From: Cycas panzhihuaensis
Lineage: Eukaryota; Cycadophyta
DNA: 64,000 nucleotides
Direction of reading: 5' to 3'
Assembly (NCBI GenBank): GCA_023213395.1
Contig: CM041465.1
Span: 148,993,741 to 149,057,740 of the forward strand
The position numbers were made by a program, and so were the translations under genes. This document shows positions 1 through 11,939 of the stretch, piece after piece (the stretch's first letter is position 1; every line of letters begins with the position of its first letter). The notes below the pieces were generated by a model. That model ran no database searches. It worked only from the letters and a program-made list of their open reading frames with translations, and was not told the DNA's origin.

Positions 1-283
1 AAAAAGATGTAACCTAGAAGAATGAGCAATTTATCCATAAGCATCCTAAGATCAATAAGCTTTAAGGACAATTCTTTTTTAGAGAGGGGAGAGGGAACTT
101 GTCAAGGATCTAACCCTTAACTTACCTTCTCTTATATCTTTTACTTCTTCTCTCTCTTATCTTCTTTTATATCTTCTATTTCTTCTACTTCTCTCTTCTT
201 AATATACCACATGCGTAAGTAAAATATTATGTAGTGGATATAGTGCCCTATATATATTCATGTAATCTTTAGAGTGCAGTATC

Positions 284-700
284 TTGAATATCATTATTAT
301 TTTATATAATTATAAAGTTGCCCCCTCAAAGGATATTATAATACAAGTTCTCTCTTTGGTGTTATATAGGCACTATGTTGGTATGCTATTATCATTAAAG
401 GAGTGGTATCCTACTAAATCATGCTTGATAGATAATGGAAGGTTAGTAATGAAGTCTATGGCTATGTCTTATTTTCCTTGAGAAATATAAAAGGACTTGA
501 GAAGACCTAGCTAGGCCCTAGTATTTGCTTTGTTATATTGTTAAGCATCACATTCTAATATAACAATAAAGATAAATGATTTCATATGAGGTCTGTAAAT
601 ATCTAATTGAATGCAATAATAGGTTTTATTAAACCCTAAGTGACCACCTAAGAGAGTGTCTTAATATTTGAACAAGATATAGGGAATGGGTCAGGATGTA
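284..700 (-). pseudogene. Ty3/gypsy integrase remnant (G0)
   Basis: The minus-strand translation contains LLGGHLGFNKTYYCI, matching the gypsy integrase N-terminal block usually read as GGHxGxxKTYxRI with its zinc-binding histidine. Downstream are a GLLKSFYIS segment and DIAIDFITNLP, corresponding to the first catalytic Asp region (family form xSMDFIxGLP). Several stops interrupt the frame. I cannot see the second Asp and Glu, and below about 280 the similarity fades into polypyrimidine-rich sequence (120-205). The assignment rests on two conserved blocks in the right order, downstream of RNase H on the same strand. Confidence 0.7.
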
Positions 701-859
701 AGATGGATAAAAATATGATTTTAATAGGGGAGGTGGTTGTTATATAGGGTCTAGTCTTTATGGGTTTAGAGTTTATTGGTCTAAAGGGAAAAATTAGTTT
801 AGGCTTGGTTATCATTGGCTAATTCTTGTAGCCATGAAGATTGGGGGTGCAATAATAGC

Positions 860-1605
860 CTAGATCTTGGCTTTAGGGGTCATGCAAAAGACAACATCAA
901 TTATAATGTTGTCTTTTCTTTATAACACTTATAAGTAATCAACTCACTTTATTTATTTGTTTAAGAGAATATTGAGGTTTGAAAGGTGATGGAGGCTATG
1001 ATGGTATATTAGAATGGTAAATTTGGACCTAAGTAGATATTATCATCACTTATTTGTAGCATGTAAATGGCCTTCATTTATTTTTAATAGGTGGATAGTT
1101 AACATTCATGATCTTTGAGTTTTTAGATTTTGAATACAATTAGATGGAAGTTTTGTATGAGGATGACTCCTAAACTAACTTTAGAGGAATTACATTCTAG
1201 TTAGAATGGTTGGAAAAAGTTAGGGGTAACAAAGATTATAGTGGTTAAAATAAGCATCTTTAGGTGAATAAAGATATTATTAGTACTCGATAACCATTAC
1301 AAAGAAGCTTTATAGAGTAGATTAATTAAGGTTATTATGATGGATATATAGTTTTTGATAAATTAATGATAAATCTAGTCAACTTAAGAAATATGTGCAA
1401 ATTTAATGATCTAAAATTTTATTCAGGTTGATGTAAACTCCTTTTGAAAAGATGATGTAGCCTAAGTATTACTGTTTAGTCTTTTTAAGTTTACACTTAG
1501 ATATTTTAGTATAGAGTTGGTTTTGGGAGAGGATTTAAAGGGAAAGTTCCAAATGTTAGAGATGTATATATATATTAGAGTTATAGATAATTATATTGTC
1601 AAAGA
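860..1605 (-). pseudogene. Ty3/gypsy reverse transcriptase C-terminal part and RNase H remnant (G0)
   Basis: At the E1 junction the minus strand reads FDNIIIYN, the decayed form of the FxDDIxIYS catalytic block. Near 1440-1400 YLGYIIFSKGV matches the YLGHIIxxxGV block of gypsy RT. Near 1190-1120 LECNSSKVSLGVILIQ matches the RNase H block (usually VxxDASxxGIGAVLxQ), with the catalytic Asp now Asn. RKDNIIIDVV near 900 matches GKxNxxADALSR at the RNase H end. The 5' half of the same RT is at 9239-9801, on the far side of E1. Many stops and frame changes are present. Confidence 0.75.
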
Positions 1606-1910
1606 TGATAAATGTTAATGCATCAAGGTCATTAGATTAATTATATGAAGATAACTTTAGGTTTGCTAAGTTGCATAGTTAAATATAATTCATTTATATT
1701 TAAGTATAATTTTGGAATCATGTCATTAGATAAGAAACTCCTTTAGAAACCCTAATCTACATCCTTCAATATATAAGGCTGAATGTAAAAGGGAGAGTTA
1801 TAATTCTTACCTCTCATTTTTGCTCTAAATCTTATTCTTTTTATTTTGCTCTTATTATATGCCATTACTTTAGTGTAGTGGAGTATGGCAACTACAACCT
1901 TCACCTAACA
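1606..1910 (+). repeat. 5' LTR of E1
   Basis: This segment matches 8937-9238 along its length (for example the shared blocks AGGAAACTCCTTT-like, GGGAGAGTTATAATT and ACTTTAGTGTAGTGGA). It starts TG and ends CA directly before the primer site. The start is uncertain by about 15 bp because the right-hand copy has a small length difference there. Confidence 0.8.
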
Positions 1911-1926
1911 ACTGGTATGAGAGCCA
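1911..1926 (+). other. Primer binding site of E1
   Basis: The sequence ACTGGTATGAGAGCC follows the left LTR. It differs by one base from TGGTATCAGAGC, the plant initiator-Met tRNA 3' end complement used by most copia elements. It fixes the LTR end and the plus orientation. Confidence 0.85.
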
Positions 1927-4060
1927 TTGTTGACCATATTTCCCTACTAGGCTTTTATGGAACCATTAATGCCTTTCACTCATAATTCATCTAAGGTTGA
2001 GAGCTTATTTGAAAACTTTCTTTTGTATTAGAGAGCTTAAACTTATATTATTTTATATGTTGCTATATTTTCTATGTGTAAAAAATTTTAGAGGTAAAAA
2101 CGATAGATTTTTTAAGCTATTTGGTTCCCGAAATGACTCAGAAGCATTAAAGGCCTAAAATTTTATGAAAAATTTAACCATCTCAAATTTTGATGAAATT
2201 TGACATGTAGGGTCACCTTGCTAAGAGGATCATTTTTGTCTTCTAGATTATCTTTAGATTCAGCCTAAAACAACATATTTTAGCTAAAATAAAAGGTTAA
2301 AATTTATAAATGAATGACTTATGGCCCTTTTCTCAATGAAATCCTTTAAATATGAGTTAAAATTTTGAAAGTTTTTTAAGGGAACTAGCAGATTTATGTC
2401 TCTAGAGAATTTTGAGATAAATTTCATCAAATTTTATCCACTAGTTAATGAGATCTTTACAGTTTTTTGATGGATGCTGAATTTGCATACTCAACCCTAT
2501 AAAAAATATTATGAGGGTATTTTGGGTAGTTTTTTAGCCATTTTTAGAGCTATTACAGAAGGAAAAGTTGATGTCTATGTCAAGATAAAACTCTTGACAT
2601 ATTGAAGTTTAGATTCTGAGATAGTAAATCTGATAAGATTATGTTTTTGTGCTTTCTTCAGGTAAAAGATTTTTATACCTTTTCAAAAGTTTGGCTTGAT
2701 TATCTTATTAGAAATGATATTCTAAACACTTTTTTCTTTTTTCATAAATTTAAATTCCATTATTTAGGCCTCCATATTTATAATTAAAAAAAAAAAATTG
2801 CCCATTTATTATTATTTATAAATTTTATGAAAAAAAAAATCATAAAATAAGGTAAAATAGTATGCATCTAGATTTAGAAAAATTAGCATTTTAGTGGAAA
2901 ATTAATCTAAGTTTTGGACTTTTGTGGCTTTTATATTAAAAATTTTAAAAATATATTTAGAAACATTCTACTAAAGCAAGGGAAAGCTTGGATCAGAAGC
3001 AACATCTAGTTCCTCTACTAAATTTAGCATGCTCTTTCTATTTCCACATATAGTATAAAGCAATACATAAAATAATAACAACAATAAAAAAAGCACAAAA
3101 TAGAAGTAAGAATATTTTACATATTTCCATTTTAGTTTTTAGTTTAAGTTATTAAGAAATAACTTGCATTATTTCCCAAAAAGAATCTCATATGTATGAC
3201 TTATGCCACCAGTTCTTGACTTATGCACATATTTGCTTTGGTTGAAATAGACCACGATTGGCCAAAGTTAAGGCCATAAGGGAGGTGTGAGTTTTATATT
3301 GGGTTTGGTCTTAACTAGAATAGTGGTAGAGGGATAGGTTAGCCATACCTACAACCTCTAATCAGGGATAATCATGATAACTATCCAAAAAAATTAAAAG
3401 CTTTAATCAAGATTAAAATATACCTGGTCCAATATCTATCATAGTTGTGGGATATATACATATTATTTGACTCTTCAGAGGAGGTATATAGCTGCTCACT
3501 GGTGAATTAGGTAAGGACTAAGAGTACTTAGACTTCATTATGACTTGGATTTCATCATGAACTGCATGTATAGGTATCACAGGTGAATGCCCTAATATGT
3601 ATGCTAGAAGCCCCCTTAGGCATTGACACCTTAATTACTTAAGACTTGAGATAGAGATTTGGGTTTGATCACACATCCTACATTAGACTTAGTTTTTTAA
3701 TTATGTACACCCTTATGCCAGCTTCTATAATGGTATAATCTTGATTTTATAATCACATGACACATCATTTATCTTTATGATCCTTATATTACTATTTATA
3801 TATATATCATCAAACCATGCTGCGTTAGGAGTGTTTATCACATGTGTTGGTGTCCTATTATTATTTCTTACTACTTAATCACATTTCTCCCTACTATACC
3901 AAGTGTATCAGCCATACATGTCATTGGAATTTTTATTTATTATTTCTTCATTGTATCTTTTACTTCATCATCTTTACCATATCTTCTCAATTTAAGCATA
4001 ATGTAAACTACATCTTAAAAGGGAAAGATAATTGAGATCTATGGTATATTGGATTAAATA
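1927..4060 (+). other. E1 leader, no gene recognised
   Basis: About 2.1 kb lies between the primer site and the first gag-like translation. It is AT-rich, with no long frame and no domain similarity that I can see on either strand. The leader is long for a copia element, and an undetected inserted or captured segment is possible. A short open frame at 3844-4035 is hydrophobic and AT-driven and is not accepted as a gene. Confidence 0.5.
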
Positions 4061-5100
4061 ATGCTACTAAGTATGAAGGCCTTTAGAGAGCCCATCTGTA
4101 GCTTATACCTATAATTCTTGTGACATCAACGGTACTTGCCTCTAGAGGAATGCCACTTGTAGCTCTAATAGATCTTGCAACTAAATTACAATGGGAAATT
4201 GATGATGAGAAGATTTATATAGGTATTTAATTAGTGATTGATTACTCCCTACACAATCTAATTGATGAAGAACAACATGATACAACCTAGAAAATCCTTG
4301 AGGTTCTTAAAAAGAATTTCAATGTAAAGTTTGACCTTAAATTTGTTAATCGAGTCTTAAAGATGAACAAGATGAAAATGTAGAAGGGACATGTACATAA
4401 AATAATCAACCTCTTTTGACCAATCAAACAAGTAATAGATACAGATTTTAAGACCTAAGGTATTACATGGGCATTCTTCATATAGTCCTATCTACATGTA
4501 TCTGATTATAATAACTTACTTAGGAGTCCTCAATTAATTAGAACATTGAATATACTTAACTTTGAAGCTCTTATAAAGAAGTTTATAGAATTTGATAAGA
4601 CCTTTAATACTAATTTTGTAACTTTAAATCCTCTTCTAGATGTAGCTTTTGATGTGGAAGAAGAAGTATGCTTCTTAAAGAATCAAGGTCCCTCTTATGG
4701 TAGACGAAATAACTGAGCAAGGGGTAGAGGATGAGGTAGAGGAAATTGGCCACAAGGTCAACATAACCCTCAATGACATTAGCCTAGATAGTCTCAAGGC
4801 TAAGCACCACCTTTTAATGTAAGACATTCAGGCTAAACTGGTACTTTAGGAACTAGAAATTATATTATCATGTACAAAAGGTGTAATAGGAAATGACACC
4901 TTGTAAAGATTATCATATAGTTACACACAATTTGCCTAAGTTTCAATAGAAATACAAGGCTCATAATGTTGATGAAACATATGAAGAATAGTTTGGTAGC
5001 ACAGATTTTTCTCAAGCATACATTCAAAGACTTGAGGGAAGAACCAATGATCAAACTAAGAGGTATTTTGAAGCTTATTGTGGCTATGCCGCTTGTGATC
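4060..5100 (+). pseudogene. Copia gag remnant (E1)
   Basis: The plus-strand translation is gag-like: acidic and helical, with LIDEEQHDTT, KILEVLKKNFNVKFDL and DVEEEVCFLKNQGPSYGRR. An RG-rich tract follows near 4690-4750. Near 4870-4915 a zinc-knuckle-like CNRKxHLVKD pattern remains, with its first Cys lost. Several TGA/TAG/TAA codons fall where Trp, Arg or Gln would be expected. It lies directly upstream of the protease and integrase of the same element. Boundaries are approximate because the start codon is not identifiable. Confidence 0.6.
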
Positions 5101-5149
5101 TTAAATCACTAATGCAAACCCCTCTTAGAGTTATAAATAACATAACTTT

Positions 5150-6460
5150 AAACACCTCCTCATGGATCATAGATATATGAGCAACACAATATATGACTTA
5201 CAATTGAGATCTATATTAAACTTTTGATTCTAATGTATATGGTATTATTTATATGGCTGACAAATCCCAACAACTGGTTAAAGGTATTAGAAACATACAC
5301 CTAAAATTCCCAAGCTTGAGAGACTTTACATTACTTGATGTCCTATACATTCCTAATTTGAAATAAAATCCACTCTCCTTATCCACTCTTGTCTCTCGTG
5401 GATTCGATCTTAGTGTTACCATTGACCAAACTCTCTAAGTCATTCACCCTTTAATAAATTGAGTGGTCTTGAATGGAAAGCTTACTAGTAAATTATTTAA
5501 GTTGAATGACTCCTAATCTTCTAAAGCTAATTGTGCTCAAAGCCATTATGCTGATGACGACTTTACTTTTAATACCACTTTAACACATCCTAAGTTTCCC
5601 CTAGAAGATATTTGGCATGCTCGCATGGGTCATGTTCATATCAATCAACTTAGAGATCTTTATCATACCCTTCTAGGTCTACCTAAGTTCTCCTCTAAGC
5701 CCTTTAAATATAAAGTATGTATCATAGCCAAATCTCATAAATAGTCCTTTGTCAATAGTTAGTGGAAATCAAGTTATCCTCTTTAATTGGTACACTATGA
5801 TCTATGCAGATCAATGCCCATTCCATCATTGAAGTAGAAATTATATTACATATCCTTCATTGATGATTTTACCAGGAAAGTATGGGTGGATTTTCTGACC
5901 AGGAAAGATGAGGCATGTGGTGTCTTTAAAGATTTTAAAGCTTGTACTGAAAAAGAGTCAAGTTATTATATTAAGTGTCTCTGAATAGATAATGGTAGAG
6001 AATATACCTCTAATAAGTTTGAAACCTATCTACGAGACAATGGTATTAAGCATCACACTATAATAGTAGGCACCCCCCAACATAATAGATTTTTCGAGTA
6101 CATGAATAGGTTTATTATGAATATGGATTGAGCCTTGCTGGTTTATAAAAATATACTTGCTTACCTATGGGTAGAAGCAATTTGGATAGTTATCTATTGC
6201 GTGAATGTTGTTTGCCTATATAAGGAGGAACTTCTCTTAATAAAAAGTGGATTAGATAGACCACCATTACGTACCACTTTAAAATATTTGGCTCAACATG
6301 TTATGCCTATATACTGGATGGAGATAGAAATAAACTCCAACGTAGGGTACTTAAAGGAATCTTTATTAGATACCCTATGGATAAGAAAAGGTATAAGGTA
6401 TTTATACCTTCATAACAAAAGATTATCATCACTAGAGATATGGTGTTTACTAAAATAGAG
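5150..6460 (+). pseudogene. Copia protease and integrase remnant (E1)
   Basis: The protease block at 5160-5200 reads SWIIDI, stop, ATQYMT. The family form is WxxDSGATxHM, so the catalytic DSG is destroyed. The pre-integrase block IWHARMGHVHINQL starts near 5608 and carries the zinc-binding histidines. The integrase core shows YIsFIDDFTRKVWV near 5840-5890, IDNGREYTSNKF with Asp at 5988 and GTPQHNRFFEYMNR with Glu at 6096, giving the canonical 35-residue Asp-to-Glu spacing. Five or more in-frame stops are present, chiefly former Gln and Trp codons. The integrase C-terminus merges into a linker ending before the RT at about 6980. Confidence 0.85.
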
Positions 6461-6979
6461 GATCAATTATTACAATTAGACTCCAAAACACTAAACTGCT
6501 ATTATTATGATGCTACTCAATATGATGTATATATTCTAAAATTTAGGGGGTGGGGGAGGACACTAAAGAGTTATTCAAACTATTAGAATCTAATAATAGA
6601 GCCATGGAGGATAGTAGTTATGAATTTAAACCAATGAGTGTACATCATGTACCACCATTTGAGAATAACAAAGTTGACAAAGGCAAAGTAGTAGAAAATG
6701 GACCATGCTCCCCATACGCATCAACATCCTCCTCAATAAATATATAAAATGATCCTTTTAGGATCTAAACGAAGACTATGTAGTTGGAGAAATAAAGGCC
6801 TTATTCCCAACTCTATGTTATCGTGAAACCTGCTGACTAAATAAGGTTATACGACCTGATGAGGTGGGAAAAATTAATACTTGAAGTGCTTATAGAGCCA
6901 AGATATAGGAATCACTTTTCATTGAGTTAGAACCAATAGGATTATATATTACTTTCAATGAAGATCCCCTCTCATACTA

Positions 6980-8450
6980 AGAAGCTATAAAATACACAAC
7001 TTAGAAGAATGCCATGAATGAAGAGTATAAATCTCTTATGAAAAATAATATAGGGGATCTCATCAACCTACCACTTGGAAGAAAGGTAGTTTGAAAAAAA
7101 GGGGTGTACAGAAATAAATATAGATTTAATGGCACTCTTGAAAAACATAAGGCAAGGTTGGTAGCAAAGGGATTCACATAAAGGGAAGGCACCAACTACA
7201 TTGAAGTCTTTGTACCTATAACCAAGTAGCCCACAATCAGAACTCTTGTAGCTTTGGTAGCTCAACAGGGCTAGAAGATTCACCAATTTGATATAAAAAC
7301 CATATTTCTTAATGGTGATCTTGAAGAAGAAATCTACATGGCTCAACTTAAAAGATTTAAGATTGCTAGTCTAGAGCATAAGGTGTGTAGGCTTAAAAAG
7401 TCCTTGTATGGTCTTAAACAAGCTTATCGTACTTGGTTCACCAAGTTATTAGAAAGAATAAGGAAACTTGGATATGAGATTTATGACTACCAAGACATTG
7501 ATGCAACACTGTTAATCAAATTCCAAAAAGATAAAGTTACTTATCTCTTAATCTTTGTGGATGATATGCTTATAATGGGGAATGATGAATAGGTAATCAA
7601 CCAACTAAAGAAGGACTTAGCTAAAACATTTAAACTATCTGGCCTTGGGTTGATGAAATACTACTTGGAGATTGAAGTCACTATGAAAGATGGAAAAAAC
7701 TTTCTTTCTTAAGAAAAGTACATCATGATCTTTTAACAAAGTTTTAGTTAGAAGATGCTCAAACTATAGCCACTCTAATGGAACCTAATATCAAATTAAT
7801 AACTAATGGTAATGATCTAGAGATAGACCCAATACTTTATAGGCAACTTATAGGTAGTCTCATCTATACTACTAATACAAGACCTAATATTGCACACTCT
7901 ATTGGTATTCTTGCTTGTTATATGATAAATCTGAAATAGAATCACTAGTAAGTAGTAGTGCAAGTGTTGAGGTACCTTAAGATGACCAACAAATATGGTC
8001 TATTGTATGAACCTAATTTAAAGTTTAAACTATATGCATACATAGGCTCAATCTTTTCCAAAGATAAAGACACATGGAGATCCACGTCTATGTACGTAAC
8101 ATTTCTTGGAACAACACCAATATCATGGAGATCTAGATGACAGAAGATGGTTACTAATTCAACTACTAAAATTAAATACATTACTACTTCTGAGACTAGT
8201 AAAGAGGTGATATGGCTTAGGAAATTATTGGAAACATTGAATATCACCCAAACAAGTCCTAACTTTTATGTGGATAGTCAATCAATAATTTATATGGAAA
8301 AAAATCTTGTATTTCATGATCATACCAAATACATAAGTATGAAAGTCCATAAGATTTGAGAACTAGTTCATGATAGCATAATTCAACTGGAGTATTATCC
8401 CACAGTAGATCAAGTGGTCGATAACTTCACCAAATCACTGTAAAGGGTGA
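6980..8450 (+). pseudogene. Copia reverse transcriptase and RNase H remnant (E1)
   Basis: RT blocks appear in order: KHKARLVAKGFT near 7140, FDIKTIFLNGDLEEEIYM near 7290-7340, KKSLYGLKQAYRTWF near 7397 and the catalytic LIFVDDMLIMG at 7547-7579 with both Asp intact. RNase H follows from about 7945, with DTWRSTSMYVTFLGT, SKEVIWLRKLLE, YVDSQSIIYM and a terminal DQVVDNFTKSL near 8445. The longest open stretch is 7338-7592. Stops and frame changes separate the open pieces, so no polyprotein can be made. About 490 bp without a gene separates its end from the 3' LTR. Confidence 0.9.
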
Positions 8451-8936
8451 AGTTTAAATAGTTCTATAGGCATCTTGGCCTTCAAGCCTCCATCTTTGAC
8501 TAATTATAGGAGATAATAATAGGATCGTTATACTTTATTCCATTTATGAAAATCTCTTATGGTGCAAAAGAATAAGAGTAATTCTATACTCTATCCTATT
8601 TATGAAAACCCTTTGTGGGCATAGAAGAATAAGGATTATACTAGTTTTAAAAAATTAAAACCTGTAAAAACCTGAAAGGACATGGGGGATGACTAAATAG
8701 TATATAGAGACTCAGTAGATCAAGCTACACATTTAAGCTACTTGGCTATTGGGCTACTTCAAGAGCCACCTTAGCCATTTTGATTTAAGGGCTTGTAGAT
8801 CTTAGAAAGTTTGTGGGTTTTTATTCCACATGAGGGTTTTTTCTAGAAAAGTGTCAATGTAATAACGAGGCATAAATGAAGACCTCATAGAATAGATTTT
8901 ATCATAATGACCATTTATGATTAAGGGCAATATTAA

Positions 8937-9238
8937 TGGATATTAATGTATCAAGGTTATTAGATTAATTATATAAAGGTGATTTAAGGTTAGCTATGTC
9001 ACATAGTTAAATGTAATTTCATTCACATTTAAGTGTAAATTTGGGATCATGTCATTAGGCAGGAAACTCCTTTGGAAACCCTAATGTACATCCTTTGATA
9101 TATAAGGCTAAATGTAAAAGGGAGAGTTATAATTATTACATCTCATTTTTGCTCTCAATCTTATTCTCTTCATTTTACTCTTATTATGTGACATTACTTT
9201 AGTGTAGTGGAATGTGACAACTAGATCCTTCGCCCAAA
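8937..9238 (+). repeat. 3' LTR of E1
   Basis: Direct repeat of 1606-1910 with about 40-45 differences, mostly transitions. No strong purine tract is visible upstream; the weak candidate is AAGGGCAATATTAA at about 8923-8936. It abuts G0 reverse-transcriptase sequence on its right. Confidence 0.8.
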
Positions 9239-9801
9239 AAAGAACATAATAATAAATTCTAAAGGTATAGAGTAAATATCTTATTTGTTAAGTCTTAAAA
9301 GGTAGTTAGGGAATTACATGGGCTAAATAACATGACTTGAAACTCAAAATGGCCATGATATGTTTGGAAGGCCATCTTATATATATCTTCTAGAGTAATA
9401 GAAATTTGATAATATCCTGATTGAAGATCTAAATTAGAGAAAATGGTAGCCTAATAAATTTCATTTAATATATCATCAGTTTGAGGGGCTAGAAATTTAT
9501 TTTAATGGTAAATTTGTTAAACTGTCAATAGTTAAAACAAAGTAAAAAAGAACATAGGTTAATATGGTTGTGTGAATTTTAGAGTTTGAGAGTATGGTGA
9601 AAACTATAGTCTAAGGGGATGGGAGGGGAAGGGTGGGGGATACTAGGTAAAGTAGCAAAAACATAGGGATATTTGGTAAGGATGGTTTGGATATATAAGT
9701 GAATGTCTATGTGGGTTTGAATATTATTGAGATATACTATATATATAATACTACTATTCAATTACTTACTCATTTATTTAGGGGGGATGAGCTTATTGAG
9801 A
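9239..9801 (-). pseudogene. Ty3/gypsy reverse transcriptase N-terminal part (G0)
   Basis: On the minus strand, 9761-9579 includes QTILTKYPYVFATLPSIP, matching the segment just before gypsy RT (xxFPxVFxxPxxLPP). Downstream at about 9460-9300 come FSNLDLQSGYYQISI and KMAFQTYHGHFEFQVM, near-textbook copies of the FSKLDLRSGYHQIRI and KTAFRTxxGHYEFxVM blocks. Sequence corresponding to the central part of the domain appears deleted. It breaks off at 9239 where E1 begins, and the continuation with the catalytic block is at 1605 and below. It lies directly 3' (minus sense) of the gag-protease array. Confidence 0.85.
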
Positions 9802-10099
9802 GGTAATTAGAGACCATGAAGTTTATGAGTTTGGGTAAATTATCCTTTAAATGATATGAAATAGTTGCCAAGGAAATTCTTAGTGCTATAAGTGCCAAAA
9901 GTTTGGAGCTACTTAACTTTGAGGATACCATCAGATCCTCCTATAGGTAGGGCATAAAAATTAGAAACCAAATAATAGGTACTAATTTAGATATATAATA
10001 TTTTTTATAGTACTTACACAATAAAGGGTGTAGTATCTTAGAAATAAGAAGGTAAAACTAATTTTTATTACAATGAATAAGTTAAGTTATCCCCCTAAT

Positions 10100-11360
10100 A
10101 AGATATTAATAAAGTTTAGCAACATGCCACCATCAATTAAAATAATGATAGAGGGTCTTCCTTAAAGTGCCTTTAATTTAGAGTGGTTCAAGGTAAGCGA
10201 TAGAGGAAAGGTAAGCGATAGAGGAAATAATAGATAAGGATATTTTAGGCTCAGGGTTAGGAGGAGCTTCCAAGATTGGTTCTTCTTTAAGTTTATTAAT
10301 TTAGTTAGAATCATTTTCAAAGGACATTATGGGATCAATGGTGAATACCATATATTTTACTTTATAAACTCTACCATGACTGGTAGTCCATTTCTCTAAT
10401 CACTAGATATATAAATGAACTTCTCTATTCCTATATGTTTTCATAGGTGATGCACTTTCTAATCCCATGGATGGTTTCACTATTGGATGCTCTATTATTA
10501 GATGTTGGGGCTCATCTAATTAAAATCGTAGTCATTTTGGGTATATTAGCTAGTATATTGATGCCATATAGAATATCAATAGAAGGTGGATGTTTGATTA
10601 GTGGTAAACTTGACCTTAACTACTTTGGCCATGGATATGGCTTATCTCAAATTAGGTGATTTTGATATTTTTAGGAGTATTTAGATGTGCTCCTTATGTG
10701 TAACCATATATATTTTAATAATTATTTGGAGATCGATGGCTTGGCTAACCCACTTTTGAAGAGCCTAAAACTCATTAATGTAAGCTTCCACAAATGATGA
10801 CTACTTCAGTCAAGTGAGTTGGTTGAAGAATGATTGATTCTATATAACTTCATATTATTTGGAGAAACTCTTATAAAATTGATCCTATGTTTAGTTGGTT
10901 AGGTACTCTTGTTACTACCTCTAGAACTAGTGATATGCCTTGCCCCTCAAGTGGATGGATGCAAAAGGTAACTGGTGATATTGAGACATGGGATTAAGAG
11001 CAAAATAGGAACCTAACTTGCTTATCCAACTATGGTAGAAGTCTTTGTTAAGGTTTAGATCAAATCCTAGTATGCTAATTTTGTGAGTAAATATTTGTTG
11101 TTGAAGTGGAAGGGGAGGAGGAGTTTGTTATTGAGGTGGTTAGTGAGGAGGAGTGTTACCATATGAATTTATACTAAAGTGGGATGTGGAAGTGATACTA
11201 GATACTTGAGCACTCATATTTTCCATTTCCTTTAACATCTTTGTAATGTCAATCGAGGTGACTAAGTTTGCCATATCAATCATTATCTTTTCAATGTTGT
11301 CCTTATAAGTATCCTATATACTAATGAGTTGGTTTTTCAATATAAAAATATGATCTCCTT
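10100..11360 (-). pseudogene. Ty3/gypsy gag and protease start, array copy 1
   Basis: On the minus strand a coiled N-terminal segment (MANLVTSIDITKMLKEMENM near 11270) and a proline-rich linker lead to the gag domain: ILGFDLNLNKDFYHSW near 11060, IHLRGKAYH near 10950 and SVEAYINEFQAL-like sequence near 10800, matching the retrotransposon gag pattern. A CX2CX4HX4C zinc knuckle at 10413-10454 reads CITYENIGIEKFIY, with two Cys now Tyr and the His lost. The protease block at 10110-10165 reads ILIDGGMLLNFI (family LIDSGSTHNFI), with the catalytic Asp kept. Stops at former Trp and Gln codons prevent translation. This copy is the one adjacent to the RT and is in the position of the original gag. 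Confidence 0.8.
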
Positions 11361-11939
11361 ATATTGGTACCATTATGAGGATAAATATGTATTGCTAAAG
11401 GAGAAAGGGATTTGATGAAGAGTAATTAGGAAGATAAAATAGGATAGATGAGTTGGGGAGTAAATGGAAAGAAAAGGATTAGAGAGATAGGAGATGATAT
11501 AAGTAAAAAGAGAAAGGAATGTGCAACAAATTTATCTAATGCACTTAGACAAGAATAGAGTGTTGCACTAGTTTGTTGGTATAGGTTTCATCTAAATTAG
11601 AAGAGTATTTATAGAAGTAACCTTGAAAACTAGATGATGGTAATTAGAGACCATGAAGTTTATGAGTTTGGATAAATTAGCCTTTAAATGATATAAAATG
11701 GTTGCTAAGGAAATTCTTGGTGCTATAAGTGCCAAAAGTTTAGAGCTACTAAACTTTGAGGATACCACCAAATCCTCCTATAGATAGGGCATAAAAATTA
11801 AAAACCAAATAATAGTTACTAATATATATATATAAATGTTTTATAGCACTTACATAATAAAGGGTGTAGTAGCCTAGAAAGGAGTAGGTAAAACTAATTT
11901 TTGGTACAATGAATAAGTTAAGTTATATACTTAATGAGA

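Larger units (their letters stand above)
1606..9238 (+). mobile_element. Ty1/copia retrotransposon E1 (degenerate, both LTRs present)
   Basis: LTRs of about 300 bp lie at 1606-1910 and 8937-9238, with a Met-initiator-type primer site after the left one. Between them are remnants of gag, protease, integrase, reverse transcriptase and RNase H in copia order (integrase before RT). The candidate target duplication is AAAGA (1601-1605 and 9239-9243), with one boundary base ambiguous. LTR divergence is roughly 15% by eye, mostly transitions, so this is an old insertion. It lies inside the RT of G0 in the opposite orientation. Confidence 0.85.

Noticed and set aside
120-205. Polypyrimidine tract that could suggest a promoter or satellite
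   Set aside because: It is short, irregular and low in complexity, lying in the decayed integrase tail of G0. No gene follows.
10447-10659. 70-codon plus-strand frame repeated at 12264 and 14081 with almost the same protein
   Set aside because: Repetition comes from the tandem array. The opposite strand carries gypsy gag and zinc-knuckle blocks, so this frame is an antisense shadow.
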